From contig NZ_CP108644.1 in the NCBI RefSeq assembly GCF_041435495.1, positions 8,479,501 through 8,543,500 on the forward strand: a stretch of 64,000 nucleotides of DNA, written 5' to 3'. Shown piece after piece: positions 34,246 to 42,811 of this stretch. The stretch comes from Streptomyces sp. NBC_01116 (GTDB lineage Bacteria > Actinomycetota > Actinomycetes > Streptomycetales > Streptomycetaceae). Below the pieces are notes generated by a model. The model had not been told where the DNA came from and made no database searches. It was given only the letters and a program-made list of their open reading frames with translations. The stretch's first letter is position 1, and each line of letters begins with the position of its first letter. Both the position numbers and the translations under genes were made by a program.

Positions 34246-35523
34246 GTGACGATCAGCATCAGCCCGGGAATCAGCCCGGGAACCGCATTGCGCGCGCTCG
34301 GCGCATTCGAGAAGACCATCGATCTCTACATGTACAGAAATCCTGTCCAGTTCTCCCTGGTGGCCCGCATCGACCGGCAGGTATCGGCGGTGACGCTGGC
34401 ACGGGCGTTGGCGCGCCTCCAGGAGCGGCATCCGCTGCTCGCGGCCTCGGTCGACCGAAGCGCGGTGGAAACCCTGTACCGCTCGGCGGAGGGCGCCGTC
34501 GAGGTCGCGACACGTGCCGCGGGCACCCCGTGGCAGGCGGTCGTGGCCACCGAACAGACCCGCCCCATTCCGCCGGAGCCGGGGCCCCTGCTGCGAGCCG
34601 TCCTGATCCCCGGAGACACGGACTGCTCCGTCGTGCTGACCTTCGCCCACCAGATCACCGACGGAGTCGGCGGCCTACAGGTGCTGCTTGAGCTGATCGC
34701 GGCTCTCGACGGCGGCGTACGCGAAAGGGCCGACGGCGTACCGCGGGCCCAGGAGGACCTCCTCGGCGGCCGCGACGTACGGGCGGAGACCGGCGACGCC
34801 GCGGCTCCCGTGGACTCCCCGGCGGAGGACGAGCGTATGAGCGCACCCGGAGAGCTCGTCCCGTTCTCCGCGCTGCTGCCGCACGTGTCCGCCCTGGCCC
34901 TGGACCGCGAACTGACCACGAGGCTCGTCGGCCGCTGCCGTGCGGAGGGCACGTCGGTGCACGCGGCCCTCTGCTCGGCCGCCTCCACGGTGTTCCACCG
35001 GCGGGGCCGTGACTTCGTGCGGGTGTTGAGTCCGGTGGACCTGCGCCGCGCGGCCGGCCTGCCCGACGACGTCGCCAACCGCTTCGCCGGGGCCCGGACG
35101 GCGAGTGAGGCGACGCGGGCCGACGACTTCTGGGCTCTCGCCCGGCGGCACCACGAGTCGCTCGCGCGGCAACGCGCACCGCACGCGCTCCGGGCCGGTT
35201 CCGCGGCACTCTCCGAGAGCCCACCGGAGACCCCCGAGGACGCCGAGGCGATGATGGCCGCGGTCACAGCGGCCGATATCCAGATCACCAACCTCGGTGC
35301 GGCGGAGGCGTACGGACCCGTCCCGTCTTCCGTCACGGCTCTCTGGGGGCCCGCGCAGATCACCCAGGTGCGAGGGGAGCACGTCCTCGGTGTCGTCACG
35401 GTCGGCGGGCGCCTGCGGATGACCGAACTCACGCACGACCCCGTGGCCGGCCTGCTCCCGGAGATGGCCGCGGTTCTCGCCCAGGCCTGCGCGGCCTCGG
35501 ACCGGGACGCGGACCCCGCGTGA
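34246..35523 (+). CDS. Condensation/acyltransferase-like protein (PapA-type)
   Basis: The 425-residue stand-alone protein carries the HxxxD active-site motif (H135-D139, FAHQITDG) of the condensation/chloramphenicol acetyltransferase-like superfamily. Other features are PVQFSLVARIDR at the N-terminus and LSPVDLRRAAGLPDD, which resembles the DFGWG-side region. No carrier protein or adenylation domain adjoins, so a PapA-like or trans-acting acyl transfer is more likely than peptide synthesis. The GTG start has a GGAAAGG site. The acyl donor and acceptor are not predictable. Confidence 0.78.
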   Translation: MTISISPGISPGTALRALGAFEKTIDLYMYRNPVQFSLVARIDRQVSAVTLARALARLQERHPLLAASVDRSAVETLYRSAEGAVEVATRAAGTPWQAVVATEQTRPIPPEPGPLLRAVLIPGDTDCSVVLTFAHQITDGVGGLQVLLELIAALDGGVRERADGVPRAQEDLLGGRDVRAETGDAAAPVDSPAEDERMSAPGELVPFSALLPHVSALALDRELTTRLVGRCRAEGTSVHAALCSAASTVFHRRGRDFVRVLSPVDLRRAAGLPDDVANRFAGARTASEATRADDFWALARRHHESLARQRAPHALRAGSAALSESPPETPEDAEAMMAAVTAADIQITNLGAAEAYGPVPSSVTALWGPAQITQVRGEHVLGVVTVGGRLRMTELTHDPVAGLLPEMAAVLAQACAASDRDADPA

Positions 35524-35630
35524 CCGTTCCCACCCACGCGCGCCGTCCCCCGTCCCGCCGGGAGCCGGTCCGCCGCGCACGACCGCACGCCCACCCTCTC
35601 CTCCTCCCTACCCCTCCACCAGGAGCGACG

Positions 35631-37205
35631 TTGTCCTACCTGCCGACCCGACTACGCCCGATGACGATCGCGGTGTCCGTGCCGCTGCTGCTTCTCGTCG
35701 GAGCGTGCAGCCCGAGCACGTCCGACGCCTCGCAGTCGGCGAAAGCCTCGACGAAACAACCCGGTGAGCTGGACCGCTTCTACGACCAGAACCTCGCACT
35801 CGGCTCGTGCAAGGGGTACGGCACCACTCCTGCGGACGAGAAGGCCTTCGCCGATCCCCGTCTCCAGTGCGCGCGACTGGATGTGCCGCTGGACTACAGC
35901 GAACCCGACGGCAGGACCAGGCAGATCGCGGTGCTCCGGGTTCCCGCACGGGGCAAGTCGAAGGGGCCCCTGCTCCTCAACTCGGGCGGCCCCGGCGGCA
36001 CCGGCCAGAACTTCGCGGCGCAGACCGGCACGGCTCCGGCGAAGAGCCCCGTGACCGAGAGCTTCGACCTCGTGGGATTCGACCCCCGTGGCGTCGGAGC
36101 GTCCCGACCGGCGATCAGCTGCTTCAGCAGGAAGGACTACCTCGCCGGTGACGTACGGACCGAACTCGTCCTGACCGCAGGCCGCTTCACCGAGGAGGAC
36201 ACCGGGCGACTCGTCGGAAAATGCGCGCGGGGCTCCGGCGGGGAACAGAACCTGGGCAGCGTCAGCACCCGCGACACGGTCCGCGACATGGACCTCCTGC
36301 GGTCCGCTCTCGGCGGGAGGAAGCTGAACTTCCTGGGCCAGAGCTACGGGACCCGCATCGGAGCGCTGTACGCCGAGCAGTACCCGGGCAACGTACGCAG
36401 CATGGTTCTCGACGGCGCCGTCGACCCGCACCTCGGGAGCGAGCGGCTGCTGTCCCAGTACAGCGGCTTCCAACGCTCCTTCGACAAGATGGCCGAGGCC
36501 TGCGCCGCCGGCCAGGACTGCCCCCTGGGCACCGATCCGGAGCAAGCGACCGAGAAGTTCCAGAAGATCGCCGGCCCACTGCTCGACAAGCCGCTCACCT
36601 ACGGGAAGGGGATGCGGTTCACGTACAACGACCTCATGGACGCCGTGATCTCCGGCCTCTACTACCAAGCGGTCTGGCCGAAGATCACCAAGGGCATCGC
36701 CGAGGTGCGGGCGGGCAACCCCGGACAACTCCTGGCCATCTCCGCCGCCTTCAGCGGGCGCGGCCCCGATGGGAGCGGCAGCAACTTCGACGTGGCCAAC
36801 TACGCCATCACCTGCATGGACGAGGCACGCATGACCCCCGAGCAAGCGGTCGAGACGCGCGGCAGGACCTACCGGGCGGCACCGTTCGTAGACCCGGGCA
36901 CCGGCACCGAAGGGGCCAGGGACACCTGCGAGTTCTGGCCGGCCGAGCCGAAGACCACGTACCCCTTCCCCGATCGCGTCGACGGGCTGCCCGCCACCCT
37001 GACGATCTCCATCACCGGCGATCCGAGCACCCCGCATCAGGCAGGCGTCAACCTGGCCGAGACCCTCGGCGGCGGCCTGCTCACGGTGAAGGGGGAACAG
37101 CACACCATCGCCGCATCAGGGGCCAACGCCTGCGTCAACAAGGCCGTGGCCGACTATCTGATCCACCTGCGAACCCCGTCCGAAAGCACCACCTGCACGC
37201 TCTGA
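35631..37205 (+). CDS. Secreted alpha/beta-hydrolase lipoprotein (tripeptidyl aminopeptidase-like)
   Basis: The product is 524 residues from TTG 35631, which has AGGAG eight bases upstream; ATG 35661 is an alternative. A short lipoprotein signal ends LLLLVGAC with lipid cysteine C26. The body is the actinobacterial SlpD/Tap-type alpha/beta-hydrolase: LLLNSGGPGGTG (oxyanion loop), nucleophile serine in GQSYGT, acid Asp in ITGDPSTPH and histidine in KGEQHTI. Such exported enzymes remove N-terminal tripeptides or hydrolyse peptides and esters outside the cell. A strong hairpin follows at 37251. Confidence 0.9.
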   Translation: MSYLPTRLRPMTIAVSVPLLLLVGACSPSTSDASQSAKASTKQPGELDRFYDQNLALGSCKGYGTTPADEKAFADPRLQCARLDVPLDYSEPDGRTRQIAVLRVPARGKSKGPLLLNSGGPGGTGQNFAAQTGTAPAKSPVTESFDLVGFDPRGVGASRPAISCFSRKDYLAGDVRTELVLTAGRFTEEDTGRLVGKCARGSGGEQNLGSVSTRDTVRDMDLLRSALGGRKLNFLGQSYGTRIGALYAEQYPGNVRSMVLDGAVDPHLGSERLLSQYSGFQRSFDKMAEACAAGQDCPLGTDPEQATEKFQKIAGPLLDKPLTYGKGMRFTYNDLMDAVISGLYYQAVWPKITKGIAEVRAGNPGQLLAISAAFSGRGPDGSGSNFDVANYAITCMDEARMTPEQAVETRGRTYRAAPFVDPGTGTEGARDTCEFWPAEPKTTYPFPDRVDGLPATLTISITGDPSTPHQAGVNLAETLGGGLLTVKGEQHTIAASGANACVNKAVADYLIHLRTPSESTTCTL

Positions 37206-37250
37206 CACCTTCCGCCGAGGTCCGCCGGTCAACGCATGCGCGCGTCCCGT

Positions 37251-37287
37251 GTGCTGCTTCCCCCGCCCGACAGGGGGGAAGCAGCAC
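37251..37287 (+). terminator. 14-bp-stem hairpin after the hydrolase gene
   Basis: GTGCTGCTTCCCCC (37251-37264) pairs perfectly with GGGGGAAGCAGCAC (37274-37287) around a 9-nt loop, 46 bp after the stop codon. There is no long T-tract, which is usual for Streptomyces terminators. A weaker, similar hairpin follows at about 37290-37330. Confidence 0.7.
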
Positions 37288-37340
37288 ATCTGCGTGTCTT
37301 CTTTCCCTCGCCGGACAGCGGAGGAAGAACGACAGCCTGT

Positions 37341-37438
37341 GGTTCCGGGCGGAAGCGACACCTTGGTTCCCGGCGGGAGCGACACCTGTTGTTCCCGGTG
37401 GGAACGACACCCGTGTCTCCCGGTGGGACGACCCGCCC
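37341..37438. repeat. Four imperfect 24-26-bp repeats, each with an inner dyad
   Basis: Units begin at 37341, 37365, 37391 and 37415, each with a TTCCCGGyGGGAA-like dyad followed by CGACACC. The third unit has the perfect dyad GTTCCCGGTGGGAAC; the outer ones are degenerate. Together with the preceding hairpins they form a roughly 190-bp series of stem-loops between the hydrolase gene and the MerR promoter. Small frames reading PGGSDT repeats are by-products of the DNA repeat. Confidence 0.65.
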
Positions 37439-37484
37439 GTGCGCTGCCGGGGCCAGATAGGCCCCGCGCGCACCCCCGCGCTTG

Positions 37485-37505
37485 ACCATGCCGCTGCGGC
37501 ATGGT
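37485..37505. promoter_or_regulatory. 21-bp perfect palindrome, candidate MerR operator
   Basis: ACCATGCCG and CGGCATGGT flank CTG. The site overlaps a TTGACC -35-like element at 37482-37487 and lies 64 bp before the MerR-family gene. MerR proteins bind dyads between the -35 and -10 elements of their own or adjacent promoters, so autoregulation is likely. No good -10 hexamer was seen at the expected 19-bp spacing. Confidence 0.6.
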
Positions 37506-37568
37506 TTCCCATGGACCTCTTCGGCGCGACCGCGCCGACACCACCAGCTGCCGAGGGAGAGACCCGAT

Positions 37569-38309
37569 ATGGCGTGGAGCACCCGCGAGATCGCGGAGCT
37601 CGCCGGCACCAGCCTGAGGACGGTGCGGCACTACCACGACATCGGGCTGCTCGACGAGCCGGAGCGGCGCTCCAACGGCTACAAGCAGTACGGGGTCACC
37701 CACCTCGTCCGGCTGCTGCGGGTCAAACGCCTCACGGCCCTCGGATTCTCCCTGGCCCAGATCGCCGCCCTGCGCGACCACGAACACCCCCGGGACGCCC
37801 TGCAAGCCCTCGACACCGAACTGGCCGCCACCATCGAACGCCTCCAACGGGCCCGCGTCGAGGTCTCGGCACTGCTGAAGAAGACCGCCGCGACCGATCT
37901 GCCACTCCGGTTCGCCGAGGCGGCCGATCCCGCCGAACTACCCGATCCGGAGCGCTCGTTCACCACCGTCCTGGGCACGATCCTCGGCCCGGACGGCATG
38001 GACGCCTACGCGGACATGCTGCGCGATGACCCCGACGCGGTCGCCCTGGAACTCGACGACCTCCCCGCCGACGCCGACGAACCGACGCGCCAAGACCTCG
38101 CGGAACGCCTCGTGCCCTACGTCCGCGCCCTGTATGTGAAGCACCCGGGACTGGACGACCTCTCCTCGGACGCCCCACGCGGCCCGGAGCACACCGCGCA
38201 GACCATCGGCAGAGCGATCACCGACCTCTGCAACCCCGCCCAGGTCGACGTGATGCGTCGCCTCAGGACTCTCCTCGCTCGGCCGGAGGGAGGAAACACG
38301 GCTGTCTGA
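37569..38309 (+). CDS. MerR-family transcriptional regulator
   Basis: The 246-residue regulator has an N-terminal MerR winged helix (STREIAELAGTSLRTVRHYHDIGLLDEPERRSNGYKQY) and a coiled-coil dimer helix (about residues 80-115, with ELAATIERLQRARVEV). A C-terminal domain of about 130 residues (LPDPERSFTTVLGTILGPDGMDAYADML) is of an actinobacterial type with unknown effector. There are no metal-sensing cysteines, so a drug or other organic effector is more likely. ATG 37569 follows a GAGGGAGAG site. It is followed by the MMPL transporter gene, a plausible target. Confidence 0.9.
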   Translation: MAWSTREIAELAGTSLRTVRHYHDIGLLDEPERRSNGYKQYGVTHLVRLLRVKRLTALGFSLAQIAALRDHEHPRDALQALDTELAATIERLQRARVEVSALLKKTAATDLPLRFAEAADPAELPDPERSFTTVLGTILGPDGMDAYADMLRDDPDAVALELDDLPADADEPTRQDLAERLVPYVRALYVKHPGLDDLSSDAPRGPEHTAQTIGRAITDLCNPAQVDVMRRLRTLLARPEGGNTAV

Positions 38310-38332
38310 CCCGGCGGCCCCGGCGGCCCCCA

Positions 38333-38381
38333 TGTCCACCGGTCGGTGGACAACAGGTTCAGTCGGCCGGACGTGTCCGGC
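38333..38381. promoter_or_regulatory. Two inverted repeats upstream of the MMPL gene
   Basis: TGTCCACC-GGTC-GGTGGACA (38333-38352) and GCCGGAC-GT-GTCCGGC (38366-38381) lie in the 101 bp between the MerR stop and the MMPL start. Either may be a terminator for the MerR gene, but their closeness to the MMPL start suits operators for a regulator such as the LuxR-type protein encoded at 41872. They do not resemble the dyad at 37485. Confidence 0.45.
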
Positions 38382-38410
38382 GCCGCACCCCGGCGGCCAG
38401 GATTTCCGGC

Positions 38411-40681
38411 ATGAGACACCTACCTGTACGTATGGCGCGATGGAGCGCCCGGCACGCCGGGCGGGCGATCGTCGGCTGGTTCGCGTTCGTCGTCCTGTGC
38501 CTCGTGGCCGGCATCGCGCTGGGCACCAACGAGGCCACCACCAAGGACTTCTGGGTCGGCGAGGCCGGACGCGCCGAGGCTATGGCGACCGAGGGCGGCC
38601 TGGAACGTTCCCCCACCGAGCGGTTCATGATCCGGGCCGGATCGGGAGAGCTGGACATGGCGGCGGCCGGTGCGGCGGCCCGGGACGTGACCGCGCGGAT
38701 GCGGGAGCTGCCCGAGGTGGAGAGCGTGGCCGCCCCCGTCCGCTCGAAGGACGGTGAGGTCCTGCTGGTGTCGGTGGTCCTGAACGGACCCGAACTGGAA
38801 GGCAGGAAGAACGTCGTACCGCTCCTGGAGCAGACGGCGGCGGTGGGCGCCGACCACCCGGACCTGGTGGTGGAGGAGACCGGATCCCCAGCCATCAGCA
38901 AGGGCGTCAACGACCAGCGCGACGCGGATCTCGCGCTCTCCGAACGCATCAGCCTGCCTGTCACCGTCGTCACCCTGCTGATCGTGTTCGGCTCGGTGAT
39001 CATGGCGGGTGTGCCGTTGCTGCTGGCGCTCTCCTCGATCGCCGCGGCGATCGGACTGTCCATGGTCGCCTCGCACGTCATGCCCGACGCGGGGGTCGGC
39101 ACGAACCTGATCCTCCTCATCGGTCTGGCGGTCGGCGTCGACTACACGCTCTTCTACCTGAAGCGCGAACGGGAGGAACGGGCGCGCGCAGGCGGGCGGC
39201 TCGGCCCGGAAGCCCTCGTGGAGCTGGCGGCGGCGACAGCGGGCCGGGCCATCGTGATCTCGGGTCTCGCCGTGGTCGTCTCCACCGCCACCCTGTATCT
39301 GGCCACGGACGTCATCTTCTCCTCACTGGCGACCGGGACCATCCTCGTCGTGGCCGTCGCCGTGGCCAGCTCGCTCACCGTGCTCCCCGCGCTGCTGGTC
39401 GTCATCGGCCGCCGGACCGGCCGCCTCGCCCCCCGCAGGGCCGCCCGCCGGGCCGAGCGCGGCGAGCCGGCCCGGGCCGGGGAGCCGGAGACGGGACGGG
39501 TGTTCGCCGCTCTGCTGCGCCCGGCCCGGACCCGCCCCGCCCTCACCCTGTGCCTGTCGGTCCTCGTCATGCTCGGTCTGGCCGTGCCCGCGCTCGGCCT
39601 GAAACTGATCGATCCGGGAAGGGACACCTTCTCCCGCGACATCCCGGCCATGCGGGTCTACGACCGGCTGACCGAGAGCTTCCCCGAACTCCTCGTCACC
39701 CACGAGGTCGTCACCCGCTCCACGCCGGAACGGGCGGCACAGGTGAAGCAGGCCCTGGAGGACCTCGGCCGACGTGCCCAGACAGACCCTCTGTTCGCGC
39801 AGGCTCAGAAGAACCCGGAGAACGCGGAGAACGCGGAAACTCCGGAGAACTCCCCTCCGACCGTCCGCACGTCGGCCGACGGCCGGATCAGCGTGCTGGA
39901 GCTCTCGGTTCCTCATCCCGCGCCCTCCGCCGAGGCGATCGCATCGCTCACCCACCTCCGCCAGGACCACATCCCCGCGACCGTCGGCCGCCTGTCCGGC
40001 GTGGAGACGGCGGTGAGCGGCGATGTCGCGCGGGGCCGCGACTACGTGAGTCACGAGAGCGACAAGCTGCCGCTGGTCCTCGGCCTCCTGCTGCTGATGA
40101 CCTTCCTGATGACCGTGTGGGCGTTTCGCTCGGTGGTGATCGGCGTGATCGGCGTCGTACTGAACCTGCTCTCCGCCGGCGCCTCGCTCGGCATGCTGGT
40201 CCTGGTATTCCAGGGGACGTGGGCGGAGGGACTGCTGAACTTCGACTCCCTCGGGGCGATCGCGTCCAGGGTTCCGTTGTTCCTCGTGGTGATCCTCTTC
40301 GGCCTGTCGATGGACTACCAGGTGTTCGTGGTCAGCCGGATCCAGGAGGCCCGGCAGAACGGCATGTCCGCCCGTGAGGCGGTCCTGGAGGGCATCAACC
40401 GGTCGGCCAAGGTGGTGACCAGCGCGGCGATCGTCATGGTGACGGTGTTCGGCGCGTTCGTGGCCCTGCACCTCACCGAGATGAAACAGATGGGATTCTG
40501 CCTGGCCGTGGCCGTCCTGCTGGACGCCGTGGTCATCCGGCTCATGGTCCTGCCGTCGGTGCTGTTGCTCCTCGGTGAGCGTGCCTGGTGGCCGGCCAGG
40601 CGCCCCGGCCGGTTCGGCAGGGGCAGGCGGGGCGGGCGGGCGCAGGAACCCGTCGCCGGGCCCCTGACGGAAGTAGGCTGA
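38411..40681 (+). CDS. MMPL-family RND transporter
   Basis: The 756-residue protein has the MMPL topology: one N-terminal helix (RAIVGWFAFVVLCLVAGIAL), an extracytoplasmic porter domain, five helices containing GLAVGVDYTLFYLKREREE, a second helix/porter pair and a final block with FGLSMDYQVFVVSRIQEA. The GxDY motifs in the two membrane halves are the proton-relay Asp-Tyr pairs. MMPL proteins export lipids, siderophores or drugs. The downstream NarL-type kinase/regulator pair starts five bases later, suggesting that the system controls this exporter. The ribosome-binding site is weak. Confidence 0.92.
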   Translation: MRHLPVRMARWSARHAGRAIVGWFAFVVLCLVAGIALGTNEATTKDFWVGEAGRAEAMATEGGLERSPTERFMIRAGSGELDMAAAGAAARDVTARMRELPEVESVAAPVRSKDGEVLLVSVVLNGPELEGRKNVVPLLEQTAAVGADHPDLVVEETGSPAISKGVNDQRDADLALSERISLPVTVVTLLIVFGSVIMAGVPLLLALSSIAAAIGLSMVASHVMPDAGVGTNLILLIGLAVGVDYTLFYLKREREERARAGGRLGPEALVELAAATAGRAIVISGLAVVVSTATLYLATDVIFSSLATGTILVVAVAVASSLTVLPALLVVIGRRTGRLAPRRAARRAERGEPARAGEPETGRVFAALLRPARTRPALTLCLSVLVMLGLAVPALGLKLIDPGRDTFSRDIPAMRVYDRLTESFPELLVTHEVVTRSTPERAAQVKQALEDLGRRAQTDPLFAQAQKNPENAENAETPENSPPTVRTSADGRISVLELSVPHPAPSAEAIASLTHLRQDHIPATVGRLSGVETAVSGDVARGRDYVSHESDKLPLVLGLLLLMTFLMTVWAFRSVVIGVIGVVLNLLSAGASLGMLVLVFQGTWAEGLLNFDSLGAIASRVPLFLVVILFGLSMDYQVFVVSRIQEARQNGMSAREAVLEGINRSAKVVTSAAIVMVTVFGAFVALHLTEMKQMGFCLAVAVLLDAVVIRLMVLPSVLLLLGERAWWPARRPGRFGRGRRGGRAQEPVAGPLTEVG

Positions 40682-40685
40682 CGCG

Positions 40686-41870
40686 GTGAATCAACGGCCG
40701 CAGCCCGAAACCGCGTTGACCGTACCGTCGCTGCACCGGTGGAACGCCGTCTTCTGGGTGCTGCTGGGCATGGTCCCGCCGGCCCTCGCGGTCGCCGACG
40801 CACCCGGGACGACGCGCTTCCCGGTGCTGGGGCTGCTGGCCGTGCTCGCCCTGTCGTACGGCGCCGTGGGGCTGTTCCCCGGCAACCACACCCTGCGCCC
40901 CCGCCCCTACCTGTACGTACTCGTCGTGGGCCTCGGAGCCATGTCGTACCTGCTCGACGGCAGCGCGGCGCTCTTCGTGGTGACACTGCCGCACTTCTGG
41001 ATCTACACCGCGAGCGCGCGTGCCGCGATCGCCCTGAGCGGTCTCGCCGCTGCGGGCGTCGTGGCCGGCAACGTCGTACGGCAGGGCTGGGACGGAGAGT
41101 TCTTCACCGGCAACGTGATCTTCACGCTCATCGGGTACGCGGCAGGCGTGCTCATCGGGTTGGGAGTACGCCACATCACCGAGGACGCGGACGAGCGGGC
41201 CCGTCGGCTGAGCGCCGAACTGGAGGAAGCACGGCTCCGGCTCATCGAAGCACACCACCGCCAGGGGGCGGCTGACGAGCGCGAACGTCTCGCGCGCGAG
41301 ATCCACGACACGCTCGCCCAGGGATTCGCGTCCATCGTCGTGCTCGCGGAGGCGGCCAGAGCGGGTCTGGCGACCGACCCTGGCAGGAGCGGGAAACACC
41401 TGCTCGCGATCGAGAACACCGCGCGCGAGAACCTCGCCGAGGCGCGCGTCCTCGTCGGCTCGGCCCCGCAGAGCGGTGTCGTCGCCGGCTCGGTGGCGGA
41501 CACCCTGCGACGGACCCTGCGGCGGTTCGCCGAGGACACCGGGACCCACGTCACCTCCGATCTGCCGGACGTCACCTGCGACCAGCAGACCCGTATCGCT
41601 CTCCTGCGTTGCACCCAGGAGTCCCTTGCCAACATCCGCAAGCACGCGGCGGCCTCCACCGTGGAGGTGGCCCTCACCGCGCAGCCGTACGGGATCGAGC
41701 TGGAGATCACCGACGACGGCGCGGGATTCGTGACCGAGGACTCCCACGGCTTCGGGCTGCACGGAATGCGCAAGCGCCTGGCCGAACTCGGCGGCGAGCT
41801 CACCGTCACCAGTTCGGTCGGCGACGGCACACGTGTCCTCGCCATGATTCCCACCGACAGGCAGGGCTGA
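40686..41870 (+). CDS. NarL-type sensor histidine kinase
   Basis: The 394-residue kinase has five or six membrane segments in residues 20-160, a coiled linker (about 165-195), and a HisKA_3 domain with phosphoacceptor H207 in REIHDTLAQG. The ATPase domain contains ANIRKHAAAS (N-box) and ITDDGAGF. There is no large extracellular sensor, so it probably detects membrane stress or a lipophilic compound. GTG 40686 lies five bases after the MMPL stop, and the stop is adjacent to the response-regulator start, giving a three-gene transporter/two-component operon. Confidence 0.93.
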   Translation: MNQRPQPETALTVPSLHRWNAVFWVLLGMVPPALAVADAPGTTRFPVLGLLAVLALSYGAVGLFPGNHTLRPRPYLYVLVVGLGAMSYLLDGSAALFVVTLPHFWIYTASARAAIALSGLAAAGVVAGNVVRQGWDGEFFTGNVIFTLIGYAAGVLIGLGVRHITEDADERARRLSAELEEARLRLIEAHHRQGAADERERLAREIHDTLAQGFASIVVLAEAARAGLATDPGRSGKHLLAIENTARENLAEARVLVGSAPQSGVVAGSVADTLRRTLRRFAEDTGTHVTSDLPDVTCDQQTRIALLRCTQESLANIRKHAAASTVEVALTAQPYGIELEITDDGAGFVTEDSHGFGLHGMRKRLAELGGELTVTSSVGDGTRVLAMIPTDRQG

Positions 41871-41871
41871 G

Positions 41872-42546
41872 ATGCACCACGGGCCGACAGCGCAGAACAA
41901 GCTCCGGATCCTCCTGGCGGACGACCACACGGTGATGCGTGCAGGGGTCGTCGCCCTGCTGGCGGACGAACCCACCATCGAGATCGTCGGCGAGGCGGAG
42001 GACGGCCGGGCTGCCGTCGGCCTGGTGGAACGGCTGGAGCCCGACGTGGTGCTGATGGATCTGCGGATGCCCGTCCTCGACGGGACGAGCGCCACCGCTG
42101 AGATCGTCGCCGGGCCCGCCCGGACCCGGGTGCTGATCCTGACCACGTACGAGACCGACGCGGAGATCGAGCGCGCCGTCGAGGCGGGCGCCGTCGGCTA
42201 CCTGCTGAAGGACGCCACCCGCGGGCAGTTGGTGGAGGCCGTCCACTCCGCGTCCCGGGGCGAGACCGTGCTGGCTCCGCGCGTCGCGGCGCGGCTGGTG
42301 GCCCGGATGCGCAGGCCCGAGCCGGTGGCGCTGACCAGACGGGAGGTGGATGTACTGGGCGCTGTGGCGGACGGGCTGTCCAACGTGGAGATCGGCCGCC
42401 GGCTGGTCATCGCGGAGGCGACGGTGAAGACGCACCTGCTGAGGGTCTTCGCCAAACTCGACGTGGGCGACCGGACGCACGCGGTGGTCAGGGCACTCGA
42501 ACTCGGCCTGCTGGAAAGGCCCCGGGGGACAGCGGAAGGCGGCTGA
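41872..42546 (+). CDS. NarL/LuxR-type response regulator
   Basis: The 224-residue regulator has a receiver domain with acidic pocket DDH (17-19), phosphoacceptor D63 in VLMDLRMP, conserved Thr in ILTTYET and Lys in LLKDA. It ends in a LuxR-type helix-turn-helix (LTRREVDVLGAVADGLSNVEIGRRL, then EATVKTHL). It is the partner of the kinase encoded immediately upstream and is likely to control the MMPL operon, perhaps through the dyads at 38333-38381. Confidence 0.94.
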   Translation: MHHGPTAQNKLRILLADDHTVMRAGVVALLADEPTIEIVGEAEDGRAAVGLVERLEPDVVLMDLRMPVLDGTSATAEIVAGPARTRVLILTTYETDAEIERAVEAGAVGYLLKDATRGQLVEAVHSASRGETVLAPRVAARLVARMRRPEPVALTRREVDVLGAVADGLSNVEIGRRLVIAEATVKTHLLRVFAKLDVGDRTHAVVRALELGLLERPRGTAEGG

Positions 42547-42606
42547 CGTCGTGCCCTGACCAACGGGAGCACGGCGCGACGGCAGCACGGCGCAACGACA
42601 CTACGC

Positions 42607-42624
42607 GAGCACAGGCCCGTGCTC
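42607..42624. terminator. Possible small hairpin between convergent genes
   Basis: GAGCAC and GTGCTC pair around a 6-nt loop in the 265-bp gap between the response regulator and the convergent phosphotransferase. The stem is only 6 bp, so it may be fortuitous; nothing else was recognised in the gap. Confidence 0.3.
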
Positions 42625-42811
42625 CGAGCTCCGTGGTCCGTACGGCACTGATCAGCGAGCCTGGCTGATCGCCGCCGCCTGCACCCGGCTTGGCTCCGCC
42701 CTCTCCTGGCAGAGTGCTCGGTGAGGGGACGGGTCCTCCAAGCCGTACGCCGGGGTGCCCATGGTGGGTTGGGGGAGGTTCGCGGGTCTGTCGCGCCCGG
42801 TGGTGAGGTGT

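Noticed and set aside
34246..35523. NRPS gene cluster
   Set aside because: Only one stand-alone condensation-like protein; no adenylation or carrier domains nearby.
37249..37485. Small plus-strand frame with PGGSDT repeats
   Set aside because: The amino-acid repeat merely reflects the repeated DNA dyads; no ribosome-binding site, and it overlaps the terminator and MerR operator.
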